From: Hordeum vulgare subsp. vulgare
Taxonomy: Eukaryota > Streptophyta > Magnoliopsida > Poales > Poaceae
Assembly: GCF_904849725.1 (NCBI RefSeq)
Contig: NC_058524.1
Span: forward strand, 27,187,001-27,251,000
DNA length: 64,000 nucleotides
Reading direction: 5' to 3'
Shown: in pieces, positions 32,834 to 44,825 of the stretch
How the letters are laid out: each line of letters begins with the position of its first letter
How positions within the stretch are numbered: position 1 is the stretch's first letter
Notes under the pieces: model-generated
Told to the model about the DNA's origin: nothing
The model's input: the letters and a program-made list of their open reading frames with translations, nothing else
The model's database searches: none
Position numbers and translations under genes: made by a program

Positions 32834-35800
32834 CTAAAGGCCGTGCAGATCTTCAGCGATCATGCAGCCATCTTCACCCCGCTCCAAGATGAAGTCATCC
32901 CAGGCTATGTACTCGGCGGCGGCGCTGGCTCTCACCCGGAGCTCCTCCTCCATACCTTGCAGCTCCGCCTCCGAGCCGTCGCGCTGGGCAGCCAGCTTGC
33001 CCAAGTTCAGGTTGCGATACCATGACTTGGCCAAGCGCAGGGCTATATAAACCCCAGACCGCGCTGCGGAGGAACGCCAGGCGTCCAGGCGCTCTCCACC
33101 CACTGCGAGCCAGCGGGCAAGCCGGCTCATGGTCGTCGGCTCCACACCCTCCGGCCACAGGGCCGCCACCATCGACGAACCTGCAACCTGGAGTCGAGTC
33201 ACACGCTCACCCAGGACGTGCAGGCGGGCCCGAAGGCCCACCCTGACCTCCTCCATGCTCCAGCCGGAGGTAGTATCCACCTCCTGCCCGGCCACGCGGC
33301 GCTCCTCACGGCACACCTCAATGGCGGTGTCGGCTGCGACCTGGGTCTCGGGGAAGAGATCTGGGGAAAAGGCAACTAGGACGTAAGAACACAACAAGAG
33401 GAGGAGACGGCAAAAAGACCAAACCCAAAACAAGGAAGAAAGACCCACGCTGGAAGGCGCCATCGGTCTCTTGAAAGACCTCGAGGACCTCGCGCTCCCG
33501 CACCTCACTCGCATGGGTGAGGCGGGCGATTTCCTCCTGGAGGGTCGCGGTGGACTCCAGCGCCTTAGACAACTGCGCTTGCTTCTGGGTAAGGGCTTCA
33601 TCCTTCGCCCTCAAGGCGGCGTCCTTGAGGTTCACCTCCTCAAGATGAAGCGACGCGAGGCGGTCCACGTCGGTAGAGTAGGAGGCCTTCTTCTCCTGCA
33701 GCATGGCCCGCAGCCGCTCCAACTCGACCTGGCCGGCCGCCTCAAGCTCCCTCTTCTCTGCCTGAAAAAGGTCCAGCTGCTCGTGGAGTTGGCCGCCGGC
33801 TTCGCGCAAGGCATCACGCTCCGCGGCAGCCTCGCCCAGTCGGGCTTCAAGCTCGGCGATCCGGCTATCAGCCCCCAGGTGCTGGTCCCGAAGCTCGTTG
33901 TACGCCTGTACCTGAGCATCGTAAAGCGCCTGCCAAAGGGGAGAGAAAGGGAACATGATTAAGATTCGACCTGGTTAAAAGCATAACCAGCCCGATTCTC
34001 GGGGGCTACACCCAGTGGGTGCGCTTGCACGCCCCCACTGAAGAAAAATATGCACAGAAAAAGGCCTCCAAGAGATTCGGACCGGTTGGCAATCAACCCG
34101 CCCGATTCTCGGGGGCTACACCCAGTGGGTGCTCTGTCGCGCCCCCACTGACGTCAAGAGAAAAAAGCGCAGAGAAAAACCAAAAAAGGCAAGGCCTACC
34201 TAGGTGCGGGCTTCCAGGCGCTCCATGTCGCCGCATGCCACGTGGGCTGCCTGCTCCACCTTCGACCGGCCGCTGGTAAACAGCGTCACCAGCTCCGGCA
34301 CGCCGGAAAGTACGGTGTCGGCGGGCATTCGTAGGCGGGCCAAGTTCGCCGCCCGCCATGACTTCATGGGCCGGTTCCCAGGACGGCCCCCTGCCCTTGG
34401 CGCAACAGGGCCCTGCTGGGGGACGATGATGGCGCCGGCTCCGGGTGCCGGCTCGACGGCTGGCTCGGGCGCCATCCCAGCCGGCGCTACCTCCTCCGCA
34501 GAAGGCGGATGAGCCGCGTCCGGCGCATCCATGGTCGCCCCTGGGGCATCAGGGGCCGCCTCCGGCGCGGTCAAATCCAGCACCGACGCGTCAGGAGCTG
34601 CTTCGGCCCGGGGAGAAACCGTGATCGTCTCCAGGTCCACCTACTCCGGGGCTGCCGGCTCACGCGGTTGGGCCCTTTCGTTCCTCGGGGCCGGCCTGGA
34701 GGCGGCCTCGCTAGCTGGCTCCTCCACACGGGCATGTGCGGAGGGATCCTGTTTAGCCTTTGCACGCTTCTGGGGTGAGGCTGACCCACGGCGGTCTTCC
34801 CCGCAGTCGTGTCCCACCGGCGCTGGGATTCTATCTCGAGCTCCCTCTCGGCAGCATCAGCAGCCGTGTCCCACCGGCCCGCTCAGCTGCGGAGGCGGTG
34901 TCTTCATCCGCATCCTCCGCCTCCCTGTCAAGCCAAGCTTCTCAGGAATAAAGCTCATCTCAAGATATGGAAGGGAGAAGGGGAGCAAACCATACCCTGC
35001 AACTACCGGGACCTGCCTCCGGCCACCACCATGGCGCCTCTTGGTGCCGTCTGCCCGCTGCCCGGCTAGGGGACCCGGCGCCGGTCGCTTAGAGGTCGAC
35101 CGGGAAGCTGTGGCACCCTTGCCCTTCTTCTCGGCTGCCTCATTAGCAGCGGTCGCACCGCCACCTTGACGCCAGCCGCGTGACAGTAGTGGGCCGGTGA
35201 CCTCCTCCACCTCGTCGGAGTCTCCCTCGAAGGCTGCGTCAGAACAGAATGAGGCTTCCTCATCGTCGTCCGTCCAATCTGCTAGGGAGTGCCGCGGGTA
35301 CTCACCGGACGGCTCGGTCCGTTCCGACTCCAGGGTATCTTCCGAGCCGGCGGAGGAGTCTGAGCGGGGCTCCATCGCATCCTCGTCCTCCATCTCGGAG
35401 GCGCCGGATGCCTCCACGTCAGGAGCAGGCTGACGGAGGGACCCCTGCAGGGTCTTAAACATCTACAAGAAAGGAATTCAACCAGGCTCAGCAAACGCCA
35501 CCGGCTTCAAAACAAAACGATAGAAAAGAAGGGAGTAAGGCTACCATCGGAGGCGGATGAGCCCGGTTGAACGGGGATATCGCCCATGTCCATTCCCCGC
35601 CCTCATCCATGCGGGCGATGGAGGTCAGGTTCACCCTTCGCGCTACAGCGCCCGGGGTGAACCTCTTGGTGGACAGTCGGCATGGATCAAGCCTGCCGCT
35701 CATCTGGCAGACCAGATGCGGCTGCCTCTGCAGAGGCAGAATCCGGTGGACCACCATGGTGGCGAGAAGGTCACGGCCGAGGAGGCCGCTCTCCCTCAAG

Positions 35801-36494
35801 ATATCGAGGTGGGCGCGAATAAGCGCCACCTCAGGATGTGGCTTGGGAGTCTTCGCGTCCCAGTTCTGCCGTGTCGGAGGGGCGATGGCGAATGGGGGCA
35901 TGTTGAGGGCGTCCTGGGCCGGGTCGGTGCTCCTCACGTAGAAGAACCCCTTCTGCCAATGCTTGACGAAGTCTTGCAAAGGCATCTAGGGGAAGCCGGA
36001 CTTCGGGCGGTGATGCACCAACGCGGCCCCGCACGACGTCATGGGGCGCGGCCCCTTGAGCTTCTCCACCTCGGATTTCTCCATGGCGATGGATTGCTGC
36101 TTAAAGAAGAACAGGTTGCGCCACAAATCCACGCGAGGCTCGATCCCCACGAAGCCCTCGCACAGGACCACGAAGGGGCCAGCTGCAGTATGGCGTTCGG
36201 CACCAGATGATGCGGTTGCAGGCCGAAGAACTGGAGCCACTCGGCGAAGAAAGAGCTAGCCGGGAGCCCGAAACCCCGGTAGAAGTGCTCAGCGAAGACC
36301 ACAACCTCTCCCGCGACAAGTGCGGGAGATGCCTCGGAGCTAGGAAGGCGCACCGACACTTGGGAGGCCGGGGGCAGCAGTCGATGATGACGGAGCGCAT
36401 CGATGAGCTCCTCGTTGACATCGTTGCCTAGCCAGGCCCCCTGCAAGGACGCCTGCTGCGCCGACGACTTCTTCAAAGAAGATCCACCGGCCAT
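32834..36494 (-). pseudogene. Antisense spliced gene of element F
   Basis: This gene runs opposite to gag-pol. It starts at an ATG at 36494 (MAGGSSLKKSS). The first domain resembles the 'putative gypsy-type transposase' family (PF04195): LVAGEVVVFAEHFYRGFGLP, FVVLCEGFVGIEPRVDLWR and KGPRPMTSCGAALVHHRPKSGFP. A 1-base deletion near 36180 and a TAG after KSGFP (about 35986) break it. A clean GT..AG intron is visible at 35544-35463. Later exons give an acidic region (35462 to about 35010), a coiled coil (33933-33446: ELEARLGEAAAERDALRE) and a C-terminal helical part ending at 32834. The true function of this family is unknown. Confidence 0.65.
33985..34160. repeat. Duplicated intronic motif in antisense gene of F
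   Basis: The phrase cccgattctcgggggctaca followed by cccagtgggtg occurs at 33991 and again at 34102, each followed by gcccccactga. It lies between two exons of the antisense gene. Confidence 0.65.
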
Positions 36495-37048
36495 GGCTGC
36501 GGGTGGCGAGAGCTCGAAGCGGTCGGCGGAGGTCTCGACGGCGAAGAAGAAGGAGACGAAGGGCACGAGCTCTTCTTTCTCGGGACGCAAGGAGGAAGAA
36601 AGCACGGAGCAGGGCGAGAAGAGGGGGCGAATGGCCTCCTCGAAACCCTCGCGTCCCATTTAAACCCCCACGAAGCGTCATGGGGAGGGGATCCGGTGCG
36701 CGCCGGGCCCCTTTAATTCCGTGTATTACGGGCTTAACGCCCCCCTAAGCCCAATCGTCGCGGAGTAAATCCGCAGAAGATCTCCCGCGCGGAGGCCGAG
36801 GGGGCGTCGTGGCGGGACCCAGGGCCCAGGCCCGGTCCCATCAAGAAGTAATCGCCATCATTACGCTAGGCGGGGCCTGGCACGTGGCGTTCTCCGGGCC
36901 AGTTACGACTGGACCGAGGCGTTGCTTCAAAGCTACCCGGTTCCGAAGCCGGCGCCCTTCGCCGCAAACAATAGCCAAAGTATCAAGACAACAAGCCGGT
37001 GAGGCCGCACGCCCGCAGGCGGCAGACCTCGCCAGCTTCGGGGACTAC
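36495..37048 (+). other. Element F, region between antisense gene and 3' LTR
   Basis: This holds the upstream (promoter-side) region of the antisense gene and, at its end, a short purine-rich stretch (cttcggggactac) before the LTR start at 37049. No separate gene is supported. Confidence 0.5.
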
Positions 37049-38135
37049 TGTCGGGGGGATAACCCCGGGGTAGGCTCATCAAGCATGTTCCTTCATTTCC
37101 AGCCCAATGGACATGAAGGTATGAAGATTCCCAAGGCCCAAGTCTTCTGACCGGCTAGGCATCGCCTGCCGGCTGGAAGACGAGGCGGCCACCTTTCTGG
37201 CCGGCCAGGCAGCCCCTGCCGGGTAGAATGCAGGTGGTCTCCCCTTCAGAGTCGGCCTGGTCCCGCCCGGCCGGACAGGGGAGGAGGCGGCCACCCTCAA
37301 GCCGACTGACCAAGAAGGCTAGCCGGCTAGGGATCACAAGTCACATCAGATCGTAGGTCAGGAAGAGACCTCACGATTAAAGGTAGCTACGCGTCAGCAA
37401 AGGTACATGATCAGGGCGCCCGGCAGGTACGAGCGTCGGCGGCCACGCCGCTGACCTACCCCGGCTCTCATCCATCACCTAGCATAGTGTCGGACCGTCA
37501 CACTCCCACTCCATTACTACACTCGGCGTGGGGAACAGTGGAGGCGGTCGTACTACCTGCCCATGAAGAATCTCGCGGGGCGACGCTCGACGTACATCGC
37601 GTGCTCAGCGTCAACCTTACGCGGGAGCCTCATTGGCCAACCGGCGGGTCCCACCAGCAATCGAGACCATGCAGCCGGCGGGCCCCTCATCGACAACACA
37701 AGACCCTTGTGGGCCCCTGGCCAGTCGGCGAAGCGGCCAGCCGGGTCCCACGCATGTACCCTTTATCCATATTGTAGGCCGGCGGGTTCGTCTATAAACC
37801 CCCCCCCCCCCGGTTGCCCCCCATGCAAGGGGGCCGATCACTTACCAGTCATTCAACACCATACACTCACCAACCCACAGAGAGAGAGATAGAGACGAGT
37901 CGGCTGCTCCCCTCTTCCTCCTCCCAACACAGCTCCAGGAGCGACATTGTACTCTGTTCCCATACATCAAACACACCATCAGGATTAGGGGTATTATCTC
38001 TACGGAGAGCCCTGAACCTGGATACATCGTGCGTCCCATGAGTGTACCAACCTCGTTCCCAGCGCCCACATTTGTCCCTTCGGTTCTCACCGACTTTATC
38101 CTACCTATGGCATATGTTGTGAGCATTCAGCGACA
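37049..38135 (+). repeat. 3' LTR of element F
   Basis: A 1087-bp LTR, TGTCGGGGGG..GCGACA. It has a run of 14 C at about 37798-37811 where the 5' LTR has far fewer, and a short extra segment near 37305. Confidence 0.9.
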
Positions 38136-38140
38136 ACTAG

Positions 38141-38788
38141 CAACCTTACAAGTACAAATCGGAGTCGCGAGACGGAGATTGGTTACAAGAGATGAACTAG
38201 GGTTTGGAGAGGAGATGGTGGTGATGAAGATGTTGATGGAGATGACTCTCCTCCGACGAGAGGAGTGTTGGTGATGACGATGGCGACGATTTCCCCCTCC
38301 GAGAGGGAAGTTTCCCCAGCAGGATCATCCTGCCGGAGCTCTAGATGAGATCTGCTCGGCGGCGGAGAATCCACGAAAAAGCTCCACCCTGATTTTTTTC
38401 CGGACGAAACACTTCATATAGAAAAAGAGGGGGGCCAGTGGGCCACCAGGGTGCCCACAAGCCATGTTGTCGTGACCAAGGGGTAGGCCGCGGCAACCAG
38501 GCTTGTGGGCCCCTGGTTGCTCCCCTCTGACACTTCTTTCGCCCAGTATTTTTTATATATTCCCAAAAAAATCCACATTGATTTTCAGGGCATTTGGAGT
38601 TGCGCAGAATAGAGGACTCGGACTTGCTCCGTTTCCAGTCCAGAATTCCAGCTGCCGGTATTCTCCCTCTTCAAATAAACCTTGCAAAATAAGAGAGAAA
38701 AGACATAAGTAAGGTTCCACAAGGTATAATAACAGTCCATAAAGCGATAAATATCAACATGAAAGCATGATGCAAAATGGACGTATCA
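38141..38788 (-). repeat. 3' LTR of element E, proximal part
   Basis: The LTR resumes after F with caaccttacaagtac. It ends GGACGTATCA and contains the GC-rich inverted repeat (38436-38520). Confidence 0.9.
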
Positions 38789-38804
38789 ACTCCCCCAAGC
38801 TTAG
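38789..38804 (-). promoter_or_regulatory. Polypurine tract of element E
   Basis: Identical to that of A (CTAAGCTTGGGGGAGT on the minus strand) and directly before the 3' LTR, with the same cgcttg..caagcg palindrome beyond it. Confidence 0.8.
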
Positions 38805-40320
38805 ACCTCGCTTGTCCTCAAGCGAAAACCAAGACTCAAAACATGTCCACATGTTTAGGGATGAAGGTGTCGATAAAACATAATATGGACATGAGGGCAT
38901 CATGATCACACATAGAACAACAATACATCATAGAGATTCTTATGGGAAAGTAACAATTCCTTCACAAAGCAAAGTATGAAACAAAAACCTTACCGAGAAG
39001 TAGCCAAGAACAGTCCATAGTCATTGAAGCAATTGCAATTTATCATAACATCACAAAGAGTCAAATAAGAGTTTGTAGGGAAAATCCACATACTCAATCA
39101 TCTCTTTTGTTTTCCACAATTGTTACAACTCACGTGGTACTCATGGTATCAAAGTTTCAGTTGGACACAGCGAAAGATAGGGGCTTATAGTTTTGCCTCC
39201 CAACCATTTACCTCAAGGGTAAAGTCAACAATAATAAAGCATAGGTCCTTAGCTCCAAGTTGATATATGAATATAGATCTTTCCCAAGCATATGACATTC
39301 ACCAAGAAAAAGGCTAAATAAGGAATTGGTGAAGATCACCATGACTCTTACAAAGGCAAAAAGTAAAGGTACAAGATAGGCCCTTCGTAGAGGGAAGCAG
39401 AGGTTGTCATGCGCTTTGAGGTTTGGATGCGTGTCCTCTTAGTGCGGAGGAACGTCACTTTATATTGCCTCTTGTGATAAAGAACTTTATTATGCAGTCT
39501 GTCGCTTTTATGTCTTCCTCATCACAGGTTCGTACAAAGCTTATTTTCCACACACTAATAGATCATACATATTAGAGAGCATTTTTTATTGCTTGCACCG
39601 ATGACAACTTACTTGAGGGATCTTATTCAATCCATAGGTAGGTATGGTGGACACTCATGGAAAAACTGGTTTGAAGGTTTATGGATGCACAAGTAGTATC
39701 TCTACTTGGTGCGGGAGTTTTGGCTAATATGAGGTGGAAGCAGTCGTCACATGCTAAGGGATCTTTAATCATATAACATTGTTTGGAACCAAGCAAACAC
39801 AATTTATTATGTTGTCTTCCTTGTCCAACATCTACTTCTAAGCATGTAATAGTTTGGTGAGTGCTCATAATTATAGAAAGTGCCTCAGATGATATATTTA
39901 TATGTGAACCTCTCTTTCCTTATTACTTCTTATTAATTGCAACAATGATTGAGGTCTATGTTGGTCTACTCTCAACAAGTTTCAATCATCATACTTGTTA
40001 TATGTGAAGCTATCACTTTCCATAAGATCATCTCACGATCTTTCATGCTATCGTTCTTTTCATAGTTTTGATCACGGCACAAAACAAAGCCCTTGACTAA
40101 AATACTCTTTATTATATAGCTCGCAAGCTTGAATAAATCGGGGGGACACAAAGCAAAAGACTCAAACTGAACACTAAAGACTTATTCCACTAAGAGAAGA
40201 AATAAAACCGAAAAGGAAAGAACTAAAACAAAGGTAAAAGCAAAAGATATAAAGATGATACGATACGAGGGCAACTCCCCCAAGCTTGGCATAAGCCGAG
40301 TGGATTGCCCATACCAATGC
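38805..40320 (-). other. 3' untranslated region of element E
   Basis: It matches 2220-3740 in element A over its whole length. I see no gene or nested element. Confidence 0.7.
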
Positions 40321-40839
40321 TTAGTTGTCTTCCTTTGGTGGTGATGGTGGTGGAGTTGTTGAAGTAGTCTGGTCCTCCGTCTTCCAAGGCATAGGTGCTC
40401 CATCATGGCAGGATGAACGAGTCGCCGGAATCCTCAAATCTACAGCCAACCGTATTGATTTAAATCTATACTCATACTCACAGTTTTGGTTCTGCAGGTC
40501 ATAGATCTGGCCCTGAAGTTGATCAACCCTGTCATAGAGCCTGGAGAGGTGCTTCCCAATGTCAATGGCATCCATCTTGTGATTGCTGGTGAACTCCGTG
40601 ATCATCATGTGGTTGGCGTTGAGTCCACGCTCCACCATCCCTTGGCACTTGAAGACTTGTTGCTCCATTCCTACGAGCCTCGTCTCCATGCTTCCGGTCT
40701 TCTTAGGCCCCTCAACATCACGGATATGCAACATCCCCTCGCTCATCTTGATAGATTGGGGGTGCTGCAATACTTCCGTGAGGTAGGGATTGATGACCTT
40801 CTCGAAGATCTTGCCCTTAGGAACTTTTGGGAAAGTCAT
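40321..40839 (-). CDS. 3' ORF of element E, coiled-coil protein
   Basis: 172 residues, open, starting MTFPKVPKGKIFEKVINPYL. A helical coiled-coil-like middle (HLSRLYDRVDQLQGQIYDLQ) is followed by RFKSIRLAVDLRIPATRSS and the end PPPSPPKEDN. It lies downstream of integrase. Its N-terminal 130 residues are unrelated by eye to A's ORF at the same site, while the flanks are near-identical. The stop after PPKEDN is probably the authentic end. I recognise no domain and no signal peptide or membrane segment, so an envelope role is not supported. Confidence 0.5.
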   Translation of the reverse strand: MTFPKVPKGKIFEKVINPYLTEVLQHPQSIKMSEGMLHIRDVEGPKKTGSMETRLVGMEQQVFKCQGMVERGLNANHMMITEFTSNHKMDAIDIGKHLSRLYDRVDQLQGQIYDLQNQNCEYEYRFKSIRLAVDLRIPATRSSCHDGAPMPWKTEDQTTSTTPPPSPPKEDN

Positions 40840-40980
40840 GACGATCTAGATCTGCAACACAAACAGGCTCGAAACGAAAACAGAGGAAAACTGCGTGATA
40901 CGGAGATCAAAACCCTCGGGCGTATATATAATGATTTTTACGGGACCAGAAGGAGTGCTCCGCAAGAAAACGGAGCCCGG

Positions 40981-41062
40981 GAGGCACACGAGGTGCCCAC
41001 AAGCCCTGTTGCCGCGGCCAGGGGGGTAGGCCGCGGCAACCAAGCTTGTGGCCGCCTCGTGC
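40981..41062. repeat. GC-rich inverted repeat in element E interior
   Basis: GCACACGAGG..GTTGCCGCGGCC pairs with GGCCGCGGCAAC..GCCGCCTCGTGC around a G-rich loop, nearly perfect over about 35 bp per arm. It lies between pol and the 3' ORF, the same place as 4262-4350 in A. Confidence 0.8.
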
Positions 41063-41123
41063 GCTCTCCGGACTGCTTTTTATTTTTCTAATTTTCCATA
41101 AATTCCAAAACAGAGAAAATTTC

Positions 41124-42355
41124 CTATTGGAAAAGTTTCGGAGTCCAATTACTTACCAAAACAGATACCTCTTTGTTTTCAGGGTCTGAAACAGGCTGAT
41201 AAACATCCCTTATGTACTCCTCTGGAGTTATGATATTGATGATATTGGTCTCAACATTTATGGGAGTACCAGAGATATAATGCTTGATTCTTTGTCCGTT
41301 TACCACCCTAGGAAAATTACCTTCTATGTTATTGATTTTGATGGCACCGGAACGATATACTTCCTCGACAACGTAGGGACCTCCCATTTAGAGAGAAGCT
41401 TGCCTGCGAAGAATCTTATGCAAGAATTGTATAGCAGGACATAATCACCTACATTGAACTCTCGTTTCTGTATTCTTTTATTATGCCATCTCTTAATCTT
41501 TTCCTTGAACAACTTGGCATTCTCATATGCCTGGGCCCTCCATTCATCTAATGAGCTGATATCAAACAACCGCTTCTCACCGGCAGGTTTGAAATCGAAG
41601 TTGAGCTCTTTGATTGCCCAATAAGCTTTGTGTTCCAGCTCAAGAGGTAGATGACAAACCTTACCGTAAACCATTTTATACGGCAACATGCCCATGGGAT
41701 TCTTATAAGCAGCCCTATAAGCCCATAGTGCATCGTCAAGTTTGCTAGACCAATTCTTTCGAGATCTATTGACGGTCTTTTGTAAGATCAATTTGATCTC
41801 CCTATTACTCAACTCCACTTGACCACTAGACTGAGGGTGATAAGGAGATGCAACTCTATGGTTGACATCATACTTAGCGAGCATCTTGCGGAAAACACCA
41901 TGAATGAAGTGTGAACCGCCATCAGTCATCAGATATCTTGGGACTCCAAATCTTGGGAAGATGACTTCTTTAAGCATCTTAATAGAGGTGTGGTGATCAG
42001 CATTTCTAGTGGGGATAGCTTCTACCCACTTAGTGACGTAATCCACAGCGACTAAGATGTGAGTATACCCATTGGAACTTGGAAAAGGTCCCATATAATC
42101 AAAGCCCCAGACGTCAAATGGTTCAATGACAAGTGAATAGTTCATAGGCATTTCCTGACGCTTACTGATATTCCCTATTCTTTGGCATTCGTCACAATAC
42201 AAGACAAACTTACGGGCATCCTTGAAGAGAGTGGGCCAATAGAAACCTGATTGCAATACCTTATGAGCAGTTCTCTCCCCAGCATGGTATCCTCCGTAGG
42301 CCTCGGAATGAGACTTCTGCAGGATCTGTCCCTGTTCATGTTCAGGCACACATCA
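41124..42355 (-). pseudogene. Integrase of element E
   Basis: Almost complete Gypsy integrase. Zinc-binding HSEAYGGYH...CDECQ comes first. The catalytic core has FDYMGPFPSSNG (Asp), LMTDGGSHFIHG (Asp) and [12 protein letters not shown] (Glu). The C-terminal domain reaches KLLSKWE, where a 1-base deletion near 41391 shifts the frame; the tail continues as GPYVVEEVYRSGAIKI to 41124. A TGA at 42353-42355, where A has Arg, separates it from RNase H. All three DDE residues are intact. Confidence 0.9.
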
Positions 42356-43077
42356 TCTAATAACACCATCTACTCCTTCCTTATAAAGGTGAGGATCATC
42401 CCAAAAGTAGTGTCTCAAATCAAAGAAGAATTTCTTCTTTTGCCGGTAGGTGAAACTGGGTGGTATGTATTTGGCTACGATATAGTTTGCGTAATCAGCA
42501 TACCACGGTGCACTATGTGAAGTGTGGATGACATTCAATTGCTCATCAGGAAAGGTGTCATCAATAGGTCGTGGGTCATCAAGGACATTCTCTAGCCTAG
42601 ACAAGTTATCTGGTACAGGGTTATCAGCACCCTTTCGGTCAACAACATGCAAATCAAATTCCTGTAGCTGAAGAACCCATCTGATTAGCCTAGGCTTAGC
42701 GTCCTTCTTCTCCATAAGGTACTTAATAGCAGCATGATCATAGTGAATAGTGACTTTGGAGTCAACTATATAAGATCTGAACTTTTCACATGCAAACACG
42801 ACTGCTAAAAATTCCTTCTCCGTAGTGGCATAGTTTCTTTGGGCACTGTCTAGAGTTTTACTAGCGTAGTGAAGGACATTCAACTTCTTGTCAACTCTTT
42901 GTCCTAGAACAGCACCAACAACATAATCACTTGCATCGCACATGATTTCAAAGGGCAAGTTCAAATCAGGTGGTTGAACAATAGGTGCGGTTATCAAGGC
43001 CTTCTTAAGTATTTCGAAAGCTTCCTCACAGTCCTCATCAAAAACAAAAGGAACATCCTTCTGCAAGAGGTTGGTAA
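42353..43077 (-). pseudogene. RNase H of element E, cut off from RT by solo LTR G
   Basis: It reads [19 protein letters not shown], then RNase H with [30 protein letters not shown] and [10 protein letters not shown], then the linker to integrase. The upstream half of RT is at 44826-45752. The 5 bases 43073-43077 (GGTAA) are one TSD copy of G. Confidence 0.9.
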
Positions 43078-44825
43078 TGTTGGGTCACGTAGCATAAATT
43101 CAAAATTTTCCTACGCATATTCTGATCTTCCTATGGAGAGACCAGCAACGAGAGAGGGGTAAGAGCATCTTCATACCTTTGAAGATCGCTAAGCGGAAGC
43201 GTTGCTAGAACGCGGTTGATGGAGTCGTACTCGCAGCGATTCCGATCTAGTGCTGAACTACGGCACCTCCGCGTTCAACACACGTGCAGCCCGGTGATGT
43301 CTCCCGCACCATGATCCAGCAAGGAGGAGGGAGAGGTTCGGGAAGAACTCCAGCAGCACGACGGCGTGGTGTCGATGGAGAGACGAGGTCTCCCGGCAGG
43401 GCTTCGCCAAGCACCGGCAGAGAGGAGGAGGAAGAAGGGCAGGGCTGCGCCGAGAGAGAGGCAAAAGTCTGAACTCCAATTGCCAAAAGTGCCCACTATA
43501 TATAGGGGGAGGGAGGGGTTGCGCCCCCTTGAGGGTTTCCCTCTCCTGGGGGGGGCAGCCCTAGATGGGGCTGGTGCGGCGGCCATGGGGGGAGGAGGGG
43601 TGTGGCGCACCCCTGGTGGGCCTTAGGCCCACCTGGCTTAGGGTTTGCCCCCCTTTTCTCTCCCCCACGCATTGGGCTGAGTGGGGAGGCGCACCAGCCC
43701 ACCTAGGGGCTGGTTCCCTTCCCCACTTTGCCCACCTTACCTCCCGGGGTCGTTGCCCCCCTTCGGTGGACCCCCGGGGCCACCTCCGATGGTCCCGGTA
43801 CGTTACCGGTGATGCCCCAAACACTTCCGGTATCCGAAACCATCCGTCCTATATATCAATCTTTACCTCCAGACCATTCCGGAGCTCCTCGTGACGTCCG
43901 GGATCTCATCCGGGACTCCAAAAAACTTTCGGTAACCTCGTATAACAATTCCCTATAACCCTAGCGTCATCGAATCTTAAGTGTGTAGACCCTACGGGTT
44001 CGGGAGACAGGCAGACATGACCGAGACGCCTCTCCGGCCAATAACCATCAGCGGGGTCTGGATACCCATGGTGGCTCCCACTTGCTCCACGATGATCTCA
44101 TTGGATGAACCACGATGTCAAGGATTCAATCAATCCCGTATACGATTCCCTTTGTCTGTCGGTATACAACTTGCCCGAGATTCGATCGTCGGTATACCAA
44201 TACCTTGTTCAATCTCGTTACCAGTAAGTCTCTTTACTCATTCGGTAGCACGTCATCGTGTGACTAACTCCTTAGTCACATTGAGCTCAAGATGATGTTC
44301 CATCGAGTGGACCCAGAGATACCTCTCCGTCACACGGAGTGACAAATCCCGATCTCGATGCGTACCAACCCAACAGACACTTTCGGAGGTACCCGTAGTG
44401 CACCTTTATAGTCACCCAGTTATGTTGTGACGTTTGATACACCCAAAGCACTCCTACGGTATCCGGGAGTTGCACAATGTCACGGTCGAAGGAAAAGATA
44501 CTTGACATTAGAAAAGCTTTAGCATACGAACAATACGATCTAGTGCTATGCTTAGGATTGGGTCTTGTCCATCACATCATTCTCCTAATGATGTGATCCC
44601 GTTATCAATGACATCTAATGCCCATGACCAGGAAACCATGATCATCTACTGACTAACGAGCTAGCCAACTAGAGGCTTGCTAGGGACACTTTGTGATCTA
44701 TTTATTCACACATGTATTACTGTTTCCTGTTAATACAATTATAGCATGAACAATAGACGATTGTCATGAACAAGGAAATATGATAATAACCATTTTATTA
44801 TTGCCTCTAGGGCATATTTTCAACA
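43078..44825 (-). mobile_element. Solo LTR G, Angela/BARE-like Copia
   Basis: A single 1748-bp LTR with TG..CA ends and a perfect 5-bp TSD GGTAA (43073-43077 and 44826-44830). On the minus strand it starts TGTTGAAAATATGCCC. There is no internal region, so recombination between the two LTRs of a former full element removed the rest. It splits the RT of E between SRPLT and NLLQK; element A retains the uninterrupted site near 6361. Confidence 0.95.

Larger units (their letters stand above)
23871..38135 (+). mobile_element. Tat-type Gypsy element F, full length, nested in E's LTR
   Basis: A plus-strand 14.3-kb element with LTRs at 23871-24923 and 37049-38135 (ends TGTCGGGGGG..GCGACA or GTGACA) and TSD ACTAG (23866-23870 and 38136-38140). 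It carries gag, protease, RT, RNase H, a second RNase H and integrase, then a long 3' region with a spliced antisense gene. That plan matches the Tat lineage. It is GC-rich compared with its neighbours. All pol genes carry stops or frameshifts. Confidence 0.93.
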
